A stretch of 32,146 nucleotides of DNA from Alphaproteobacteria bacterium (GTDB lineage Bacteria; Pseudomonadota; Alphaproteobacteria; Micropepsales; Micropepsaceae), in NCBI GenBank assembly GCA_947462105.1, contig CANHNJ010000021.1:1-32146 (forward strand), written 5' to 3'. How positions within the stretch are numbered: the first letter of the stretch is position 1; the number at the start of each line of letters is the position of its first letter. Positions 1 to 5,292 of this stretch are shown piece by piece. The position numbers and the translations under genes were made by a program. Under the pieces are notes generated by a model. The model had not been told where the DNA came from. It made no database searches and worked only from the letters and a program-made list of their open reading frames with translations.

Positions 1-390
1 CATGCCACCGCTGGCCATGCCACCGCTTTTCATCGCCGTGGTGCCCATCGCGCCGGCCTTCATGCCGTCGCCCTTCATCGCGGTGGTGCCCATCGCACCG
101 GCCGCCTTCACGGCAGGCTTCATGCCGCCCGCCGCCATAGTGTTGGTATGGGCCATCATGCCGCCACCGGCAGCCATGCCCGCGCCCTTGGTCATGGCCT
201 TGGCGTCAGCCTTGGTATCCATTGCGTCCTTCTTGGCGGGGGTGGCCATGCCACCAGCGGCCATGCCGCCCGAAGCAGGGGCCGCCATGCCACTGGCAGG
301 CTTGGCCATCGGCGCAGCCGGCTGGGCGGCGACCGGCAGGATAAAGGCAAGCGTCGCGGCGAGTGCGGCCGGACCTAACAGATTTTTCAT
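1..390 (-). CDS. Met-rich repeat exported protein (MXKDX-like), C-terminus cut by window edge
   Basis: The reading frame starts at an ATG at 390 behind a GGAG ribosome-binding site and runs off the left edge, so only the first 130 residues are visible. It opens with a signal peptide (MKNLLGPAALAATLAFILPV, then AAAQ). The rest is low-complexity Met/Gly/Ala/Lys sequence with Met every 3-6 residues, including GGMAAGGM and two copies of GAMGTTAMK. There is no Cys in the visible part. It resembles the pentapeptide MXKDX-repeat proteins, small periplasmic proteins of unknown function. A Cu(I)-binding or methionine-oxidation-buffer role is my inference from the Met content. It is divergent from the ECF sigma gene and has its own TGTAAC-N17-CGTA promoter motif, so it is a likely target of that sigma factor. 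The opposite strand is also open here, but its frame has no plausible product. Confidence 0.8.
   Translation of the reverse strand, partial: MKNLLGPAALAATLAFILPVAAQPAAPMAKPASGMAAPASGGMAAGGMATPAKKDAMDTKADAKAMTKGAGMAAGGGMMAHTNTMAAGGMKPAVKAAGAMGTTAMKGDGMKAGAMGTTAMKSGGMASGGM
16..105. repeat. Two tandem ~45-bp units inside the Met-rich gene
   Basis: Positions 16-60 and 61-105 are near-identical units, each beginning CATGCC and containing TCATCGC(C/G)GTGGTGCCCATCGC. On the coding strand each encodes a GAMGTTAMK-type segment. Such arrays change length easily by slippage, so the copy number past the left edge cannot be predicted. Confidence 0.75.
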
Positions 391-421
391 CAGAAACTCC
401 CGTGGGTTGTGTCCCTGGCAA

Positions 422-448
422 TACGGACGGAAGGGCGTTTGGGTTACA
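422..448 (-). promoter_or_regulatory. ECF-type promoter for the Met-rich protein gene
   Basis: On the minus strand TGTAAC (448-443) is followed by a 17-nt spacer and CGTA (425-422). The -35 element and spacing are identical to the motifs before the sigma gene and the redoxin gene, with one -10 base changed. It would leave a leader of about 25 nt before the ATG at 390. I infer recognition by the adjacent ECF sigma factor. Confidence 0.7.
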
Positions 449-474
449 GGCACAATACGATAAGTTTTCACGGC

Positions 475-501
475 TGTAACTTTTCGCGCTTTCGCGGCGA
501 A
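475..501 (+). promoter_or_regulatory. ECF-type autoregulatory promoter of the sigma/NrsF operon
   Basis: TGTAAC (475-480), a 17-nt spacer, then CGAA (498-501), just upstream of the ECF sigma gene. ECF promoters typically have a conserved AAC-containing -35 and a CG-rich -10. From memory, the Caulobacter SigF motif GTAACC-N16-CGAA fits this pattern. The predicted start near 507-509 leaves only a 10-15 nt leader before the GTG at 520. Confidence 0.72.
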
Positions 502-519
502 ATATCGAAAGAGCCGGGT

Positions 520-1062
520 GTGATAGTCCAAGAAGCACAATATCGGGCCTGGATGGTTGCCGCCCTTGCGGGGGATGGCGCGTCCTACCGCATGCTGCTG
601 ACGGCGCTCACCCGGCATTTGCGAGGGTATTTTTCGCGGCGTCTCGATCCCGCCGCAGCGGAGGACGCAGTGCAGGAATGTCTGATCGCGATCCATACGC
701 ATCGCGCGACCTATGACAGCGCCATGCCCTTTACGGCCTGGATGTACGGCATCGCGCGCTACAAGCTGCTGGACGAATTTCGTCGCGTCAAACGGCGGGC
801 ACAAGTGCCGCTGGACGAGGCGCCCGACCTGTTCGCGCAGGATGAAAGCGAAGCGGCCACGGCGCGGCGCGACGTCAACCTGTTGCTGGCGCGGCTGCCG
901 GAAGCAAAGCGGAACCTGGTGCGGCAGATGAAGCTGGATGGCGACAGCATCGCCGAAGTGGCGGCGCGCAGCGGCATGTCGGAAACCGCCGTCAAGGTCA
1001 GCGTTCATCGCGCCATCAAATCGCTGGGCGACGATGTAAGGGACAGCAATGAGAACCGATGA
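520..1062 (+). CDS. ECF RNA polymerase sigma factor (NrsF-associated, SigF-like)
   Basis: An alternative sigma factor that directs RNA polymerase to stress promoters. The GTG at 520 has a purine-rich site (GAAAGAG) just upstream and gives 180 aa, normal for the family. The longer open frame upstream runs through the promoter motif. Sigma-2 spans about residues 25-90 (RRLDPAAAEDAVQECLIAIH, then FTAWMYGIARYKLLDEFRR). Sigma-4 spans about 120-175, with the helix-turn-helix DGDSIAEVAARSGMSETAVK. There is no N-terminal or C-terminal extension. The 3' end overlaps the DUF1109 anti-sigma gene by 14 nt, implying translational coupling. The exact ECF subgroup cannot be fixed by eye. Confidence 0.93.
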   Translation: MIVQEAQYRAWMVAALAGDGASYRMLLTALTRHLRGYFSRRLDPAAAEDAVQECLIAIHTHRATYDSAMPFTAWMYGIARYKLLDEFRRVKRRAQVPLDEAPDLFAQDESEAATARRDVNLLLARLPEAKRNLVRQMKLDGDSIAEVAARSGMSETAVKVSVHRAIKSLGDDVRDSNENR

Positions 1063-1687
1063 CCTGATCGCCACACTGTCGGCCGAGCTGGCGCCAACCC
1101 CGCCGGGCGTATTCTGGCGCCGTGTCGCGATCGGCACGGCGGGCGGCACGCTGGCAGCGGCCCTGCTGTGGCTGGGGAGCATGGGGCCAAGGGCCGACCT
1201 CGCCGAGGCCGTTGTCGCGTGGCCGTTCTGGATGAAGTTCTTCTATACGCTGACGATTGCCGTTACCGGGCTGTGGCTGCTGTCCCGGGCTGGACGGCCC
1301 GGCGCCACGCTGATGCCGCCGGTCCTCACCCTGCTCGTGCCCATCGCGGCGATGATCGCCCTGGCGGGGCTGGCCCTGATGGAGCCGGATGCGGATACGC
1401 ACCGCCTCCTGATGGGCCATACGGGCCTGTGGTGCCCCTTTGCCATCGCGCTGGTGTCGCTGCCGATACTGGCGGGCTCGTTCTGGAGCCTGAAAAAGCT
1501 TGCGCCGACCCGTTTGACGCTAGCGGGCGGCGCGGCCGGTCTCTTTGCGGGATCATCCGGCGCCTTTGTCTATGCCTTCTATTGCACCGAGAGCGCCGCA
1601 CCGTTTGTCGCGATCTGGTACAGCCTGGGCACTGGCCTATCCAGCATTGTCGGGGCCTTGCTGGGAAAAACCGCGCTGCGGTGGTGA
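1049..1687 (+). CDS. NrsF-type anti-sigma factor, DUF1109 membrane protein
   Basis: A 212-residue polytopic inner-membrane protein with about six hydrophobic segments between residues 25 and 205 and a short cytoplasmic N-terminus (MRTDDLIATLSAELAP) that should hold the sigma factor. Length, topology and position directly after an ECF gene match the DUF1109/NrsF family. Two cysteines, C129 (GLWCPF) and C179 (AFYCTE), lie in or beside membrane segments 50 residues apart. From memory, Caulobacter NrsF has two functional cysteines at 131 and 181, linked to the response to metals such as dichromate and cadmium. The inferred role is to sequester the sigma factor until a thiol-reactive or metal signal reaches the envelope. 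Confidence 0.9.
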   Translation: MRTDDLIATLSAELAPTPPGVFWRRVAIGTAGGTLAAALLWLGSMGPRADLAEAVVAWPFWMKFFYTLTIAVTGLWLLSRAGRPGATLMPPVLTLLVPIAAMIALAGLALMEPDADTHRLLMGHTGLWCPFAIALVSLPILAGSFWSLKKLAPTRLTLAGGAAGLFAGSSGAFVYAFYCTESAAPFVAIWYSLGTGLSSIVGALLGKTALRW

Positions 1688-1704
1688 GACCCGGCCCTGA
1701 TCGC

Positions 1705-1720
1705 TTAACGTCGAACTAAC
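1705..1720 (+). promoter_or_regulatory. CtrA-box-like site (one mismatch)
   Basis: TTAA-N7-CTAAC, differing by one base from the alphaproteobacterial CtrA consensus TTAA-N7-TTAAC, 40 bp upstream of the small CxxC protein gene. A single mismatched copy is weak evidence. Confidence 0.3.
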
Positions 1721-1760
1721 CCGCAACCACTACATTCCAGGCTGCAATCGGGAACCCGCA

Positions 1761-2063
1761 ATGGCCATTGGCACCGATTATCCCACCCCCGTGAACGTGA
1801 ACGGCTATTCGTGCAAAAACTGCACGGATGTGGGCTATGCGAAGAAGCACATTGATCCGGCCCATCCGCGTTCGGGCCCCTATGGGATCAACGCCAAGGA
1901 TGATCCCTCGGTCAACAAACCTGCCGCCGTGGTGTTTGGCGGTTCGCTGGCCGGCTTGAATGCGCCCGGCAAAATGGCTGATGGCCGCCCCGCGTCTGAA
2001 GACGTGCCAGCCAGCGCCTTCGCCAAAAGCGCCACTGGCACACAATTGGACCTCCAGGCCTAG
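1761..2063 (+). CDS. Small conserved-looking protein with a CxxC motif, function unknown
   Basis: A 100-residue protein with no signal peptide or membrane segment. The start is the ATG at 1761 behind GGGAA. The N-terminal half looks constrained: VNGYSCKNCTDVGYAKKHID carries a CxxC pair (C18, C21) and is followed by DPAHPRSGPYGINAKDDPS. The second half (AVVFGGSLAGLN and an Ala/Ser-rich tail) looks less structured. I have a vague impression of similar unnamed proteins in other alphaproteobacteria but cannot name a family. The CxxC could bind metal or form a disulfide. No TGTAAC-type motif precedes it, so it is probably not in the flanking ECF regulon; a CtrA-like site does. Confidence 0.75.
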   Translation: MAIGTDYPTPVNVNGYSCKNCTDVGYAKKHIDPAHPRSGPYGINAKDDPSVNKPAAVVFGGSLAGLNAPGKMADGRPASEDVPASAFAKSATGTQLDLQA

Positions 2064-2079
2064 AAATTGATTTCAAGCC

Positions 2080-2106
2080 TGTAACGTTTCTGGCAGCCCC
2101 AGCGAA
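2080..2106 (+). promoter_or_regulatory. ECF-type promoter of the redoxin gene
   Basis: TGTAAC (2080-2085), 17-nt spacer, CGAA (2103-2106), an exact match to the motif before the sigma operon. The ATG at 2137 lies 30 nt beyond the -10 element. This links the redoxin to the ECF/NrsF regulon although a gene intervenes. Confidence 0.72.
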
Positions 2107-2136
2107 CTACGGCAGAGACCATTTCAGGGGCAGCCA

Positions 2137-2709
2137 ATGCGAAAGCTCATCACGGCGGCAATTCTCGTGCTTGGGCTGGTTGCCCCGGCCTTGGCAAACC
2201 CCGACTTCGATCTTGGTCCGGCGGTCGGCGCCAAGGCCCCGTCCATCGGCAGCCCCCTGGACGCAACCGGCAAGCCGCGCGCCATGCCTTCCCTGGTGGG
2301 CGAAAAAGGCACTGTTCTTTTCTTTTTCCGGTCCGCCGCATGGTGCCCCTTCTGCCAGCTCCAGTTGATGGAACTGAATGGCGGCGTCGCGGAAATGGCC
2401 AAGCGTGGCTACAATCTTGTGGGCGTCTCCTATGACAGCCCGGCGGTGCAGGCCCGCTTCATCGCAAACCAGGGCATCAAGTTCACCCTGCTGAGCGATC
2501 CGAAATCCGAGATCATTGACCGTTTCAAGCTGCGCGATCCGCAATACGCGCCGGGCAGCCGGGCCTTTGGTGTGCCAAGACCCGCGATCTTCATCCTGGA
2601 CCGCGAAGGGGTCGTGAAGGCAAAGCTGTATGAAGACGCCTATACCAAGCGGCCGCCGTTGAAACTTGTGCTGGAGACGCTGGCCAGCGTCGCCGCGAAA
2701 GCCAACTAG
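2137..2709 (+). CDS. Exported AhpC/TSA-family redoxin with a WCPFC motif
   Basis: A thioredoxin-fold protein of 190 aa, probably acting in the periplasm on peroxides or protein thiols. A signal peptide covers about residues 1-20 (MRKLITAAILVLGLVAPALA). The redoxin core follows: VGAKAPSIGSPLDATGK, then VLFFFRSAAWCPFCQLQL with C70 and C73, then VGVSYDS and FGVPRPAIFILDREG, which carries the cis-Pro region. The CxxC form of the active site resembles thiol-disulfide redoxins more than a classical one-Cys peroxiredoxin, so the substrate is open. The start is the first ATG after AGGGGC. Its ECF-type promoter suggests it answers the same stress as the sigma/NrsF operon. Confidence 0.88.
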   Translation: MRKLITAAILVLGLVAPALANPDFDLGPAVGAKAPSIGSPLDATGKPRAMPSLVGEKGTVLFFFRSAAWCPFCQLQLMELNGGVAEMAKRGYNLVGVSYDSPAVQARFIANQGIKFTLLSDPKSEIIDRFKLRDPQYAPGSRAFGVPRPAIFILDREGVVKAKLYEDAYTKRPPLKLVLETLASVAAKAN

Positions 2710-2784
2710 GTCCGCAAAATCTCAGGCTTTGCGCCTGGACGGCAGGTGGTAGTATGCCCCCTGTCACCGGCGGGACAGCCCTCC

Positions 2785-3291
2785 ATGCAAAGAGCCAGCG
2801 CCATCTTCCTGCAGGCGGTCGTCATCCTGATCGGCATCGGGGCGCTGGCCTTCCTGATCTGGGAGCCGCAGGCGGAAGGCGTCAACGCCCACGCCACCGG
2901 CTTCGCCGAGATCTATCTCGATGATCCCTTCCTGGCCTATGGCTATGTCGCGTCGCTGTCGTTCTTCGCGGCGCTGTACCAGGCCTTCAAGGTTCTGGGA
3001 TATGCCGGGCACGGCACCATCTTCTCGGCGGCGGCGATGAAAGCCCTGCGCACCCTGAAGCGTTGTGCGCTCGCCATGATCGGCTTTGTCGCAGGCGGCG
3101 AAATCCTGATCCTGCTGCAACCCTCCGATGATCGCGCCGGCGGCGTCGTCATGGGCCTCCTGATCGCCTTCAGCGCGCTCACGATGGCGGCCATCGCGAC
3201 GATCCTGGAGCGGAATTTGCAAACGGCCCTGGATGCCGCCGCTGAAACTCAGGCCCGGCCGGGCACCCACATCTCTGCAAGCGCGACATAA
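2785..3291 (+). CDS. DUF2975 family inner-membrane protein
   Basis: A 168-residue membrane protein with four hydrophobic segments (about residues 6-28, 50-72, 90-112 and 122-145) and a short charged tail. FLAYGYVASLSFFAALYQAF, then FSAAAMKALRTLKRCALAMI and the final GGVVMGLLIAFSALTMAAIA, resemble DUF2975 in order and spacing. The family has no firm biochemical role. I chose the ATG at 2785 because the 13 codons before it lack the hydrophobic start usual for the family. Its 3' end overlaps the 3' end of convergent btaB by 43 bp. Confidence 0.8.
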   Translation: MQRASAIFLQAVVILIGIGALAFLIWEPQAEGVNAHATGFAEIYLDDPFLAYGYVASLSFFAALYQAFKVLGYAGHGTIFSAAAMKALRTLKRCALAMIGFVAGGEILILLQPSDDRAGGVVMGLLIAFSALTMAAIATILERNLQTALDAAAETQARPGTHISASAT

Positions 3292-3896
3292 CCGCGATAC
3301 AGGCTGCGAAAGCGAAACTCGCAGCCAAGGATTTGCGCCATCGCCGGCAGCCGGTCGCGCAATTCCAGGCGCGGCGTGACGGAGAAAATTCGCAGCCAGC
3401 CGAAAAGCAGGCGCCGGAACCAGCCCGGCAGGCCGGACTGATCGCCAAAATCGGCGACATGCAACGAGCCGCCCGGCGCCAGCAGCCCGGCAGCGCTGTG
3501 CAGCGCCAGTTCCCAGTCCGGAATCATCGAAAGCGTGTAGGACAGGATCACGCGATCAAACCGCGCCGTCCCGAAAAGCGCAGCCGGGTCAAAGTTGGTT
3601 GCATCCGCCTGCGCCACACGGATGCGGCCGGACTGGTTCTCCCGCGCGATGCTGGCCCGGGCCGTCGCCAGCATGACGCTGGAAAGATCGACGCCGAAAC
3701 AGCGGGCTTGCGGATAGCGTTGCGCGATACACAGCAGGTTGCGCGCGGTGCCACAGCCAATTTCCAGGACGCTGCCGCCACCGGCCAGATCAAGCTCGCG
3801 GATCAGGACGTCACGGCCCAGCAAATAGGGCTTGCGGGTGAGATCGTAAAAGTGGCGCTGGACGCGATAGATCTCGTCCATCCGGTTGCCGCTCAT
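3249..3896 (-). CDS. btaB: Betaine lipid synthase N-methyltransferase (BtaB)
   Basis: A SAM-dependent methyltransferase of 215 aa that adds three methyl groups to diacylglyceryl-homoserine, giving the phosphorus-free lipid DGTS at the membrane surface. The N-terminus DEIYRVQRHFYDLTRKPYLL is typical of BtaB. Motif I is VLEIGCGTARNL (about residues 42-53), followed by the acidic FGVDLSS, AQADATNF and LLAPGGSLHVADFGD. The ATG overlaps the btaA stop in an ATGA, so the two are translationally coupled. The pairing with btaA makes this specific function more likely than a generic methyltransferase. Confidence 0.9.
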   Translation of the reverse strand: MSGNRMDEIYRVQRHFYDLTRKPYLLGRDVLIRELDLAGGGSVLEIGCGTARNLLCIAQRYPQARCFGVDLSSVMLATARASIARENQSGRIRVAQADATNFDPAALFGTARFDRVILSYTLSMIPDWELALHSAAGLLAPGGSLHVADFGDQSGLPGWFRRLLFGWLRIFSVTPRLELRDRLPAMAQILGCEFRFRSLYRGYVALAEMWVPGRA

Positions 3897-5146
3897 GCCG
3901 GCATGGCCGTTTCATTGCGCGTATAAAGATGAAACGCGCCATAGATGGAGGAGCGATCCCTGGCATTCAGCTCTACGCTGCGCGCCGCGTGATAGGTCCA
4001 GCCGGAAAGGATGTCTTCCGGCACCTTGCCCGGCAGCAGGCGTTCGTCCGCCGCCGTGCGGAAGATGACCCGCGCGCCGGGCGCGGCGCAGCGGCTGATC
4101 TGCTGCCACAGCGCCGTCAACTGCTCCGGGGTCATCCAGTCCTGCGCATCCAGCAGGACGAAGCCCTGCACCGTGCCATCTGCGCTGCGCGCCAGGAAAT
4201 CGGTCATCGATTCATGCCGCACATCGACCCGGCCGGCGCGGCTGCGGATGGCTTCGAAATTTTCGGCTTCCAGATACGGCGGCAAGGCGCCGTTTCCGGC
4301 GACGTCATAGCCGCGCCCAAAAGCCTGCCGCGCGAAGTAATTCTCTTTCATCGGAAAGCCGCAGGCCAGCTTGCGGGCGCGCTGGCGCAGCACTTCCGGC
4401 AATCCGCCGGGATGTCCCGCCGCCAGTGCCGCATACTGCGCCGGCGGAATACCCAGGCCATACAGCGAGGCCGGGTGCTTGAGCATCGCCCGCAGCAGCC
4501 AGTGATCGAACACCGGGGCAAGCCTGTTCTCGAAATAATCCTGCTGCTCCTGCAGCGAGCGGGCCCGGGTCAGGGCACTGAGATCGACGCCCAGCGCCTT
4601 GCCCAGCAAATGACTGAAGCCGATGAAGCGGCCCAAAAGGCCCGTGCGATAGAACCCGCGGGCAAAGTCGCAGATGCGGCGGCGGCCAAACAGGTCGCGC
4701 GCCTGCCAGTAGCGCCGCGTCGCCTCGTCGAGGTGCGGCGCGATATAGTCGTCGAATTGCTGGATGTTGGACGCCAAATTGGCATGCGCGAAGAAGTTGG
4801 CGTAGTGCCAGTGCGACGGCAGGCACCGTGCCGCTGCAAGCTTCAGCTTGTTGAGGGCAATATGGGCGTGGTTGAGATCCACCGCCGTGATGCGCCCGGG
4901 ATTGCCAGTGAGATAGCTCAGAATGTTGCAGCCGCCGGACGCGATGGCGACGATATGATCGCCGGGCTTGATCGCCAGGGCTTCCAGATCCACGGCGGGG
5001 TCTTCCCAGATCTGCGGATACACCAGCCCCTGGAACGCGGCGCTGAACAGACGTTCGCGCAACCACGATCCCGAGCGGTCACGCCGCACCGCCTCATCGA
5101 CCCGCGCCGCCGTGGCGCGCCTTGTACCGGCAGCAATTCCAGCCAT
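3893..5146 (-). CDS. btaA: SAM:diacylglycerol 3-amino-3-carboxypropyltransferase (BtaA, DUF3419)
   Basis: The first enzyme of betaine-lipid synthesis. It moves the 3-amino-3-carboxypropyl group of SAM to diacylglycerol. From the ATG at 5146 the product is 417 aa, close to known BtaA. Family marks include GLVYPQIWEDPAVDLEAL, the SAM-binding IASGGCNILSYL with AVDLNHAHIALNKLKL, and in the second half VLLDAQDWMTPEQLTALWQQ and ARVIFRTAADE. Codons upstream of 5146 stay open but are Cys/Arg-rich and unlike the family. The gene is followed by btaB with a 4-bp overlap and preceded by a Pho-box-like repeat, which fits replacement of phospholipid under phosphate limitation. Confidence 0.93.
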   Translation of the reverse strand: MAGIAAGTRRATAARVDEAVRRDRSGSWLRERLFSAAFQGLVYPQIWEDPAVDLEALAIKPGDHIVAIASGGCNILSYLTGNPGRITAVDLNHAHIALNKLKLAAARCLPSHWHYANFFAHANLASNIQQFDDYIAPHLDEATRRYWQARDLFGRRRICDFARGFYRTGLLGRFIGFSHLLGKALGVDLSALTRARSLQEQQDYFENRLAPVFDHWLLRAMLKHPASLYGLGIPPAQYAALAAGHPGGLPEVLRQRARKLACGFPMKENYFARQAFGRGYDVAGNGALPPYLEAENFEAIRSRAGRVDVRHESMTDFLARSADGTVQGFVLLDAQDWMTPEQLTALWQQISRCAAPGARVIFRTAADERLLPGKVPEDILSGWTYHAARSVELNARDRSSIYGAFHLYTRNETAMPA

Positions 5147-5199
5147 TTTGTGCCTCGCACAGCAGCGAACCATTTGTCTTGTGCTACTAGGCGCACAGC

Positions 5200-5217
5200 A
5201 TGACGGGGCCATGACGT
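5200..5217 (-). promoter_or_regulatory. Pho-box-like direct repeat upstream of btaAB
   Basis: On the minus strand ACGTCAT (5217-5211), a 4-nt spacer, then CCGTCAT (5206-5200). This has the 7-4-7 layout of a PhoB box (consensus CTGTCAT-N4-CTGTCAT), with 5/7 and 6/7 matches. A weak -10 (TAGTAG, 5189-5184) lies about 10 bp further on, the usual PhoB-dependent spacing. Confidence 0.62.
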
Positions 5218-5242
5218 TTCTGCGGCAGGACTGTCGCGAAAC

Positions 5243-5273
5243 AAAAAGGGGAGCCGCAAGGCTCCCCTTTTTT
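5243..5273 (-). terminator. Rho-independent terminator after the PQQ dehydrogenase gene
   Basis: A perfect 8-bp stem GGGGAGCC/GGCTCCCC (5248-5255/5260-5267) with a GCAA loop, an A5 run on the left and T6 on the right. It reads as a terminator on both strands. In context it ends the minus-strand transcript whose last codon is at 5293. Confidence 0.9.
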
Positions 5274-5292
5274 CCGGCACGATGATCGCGCG

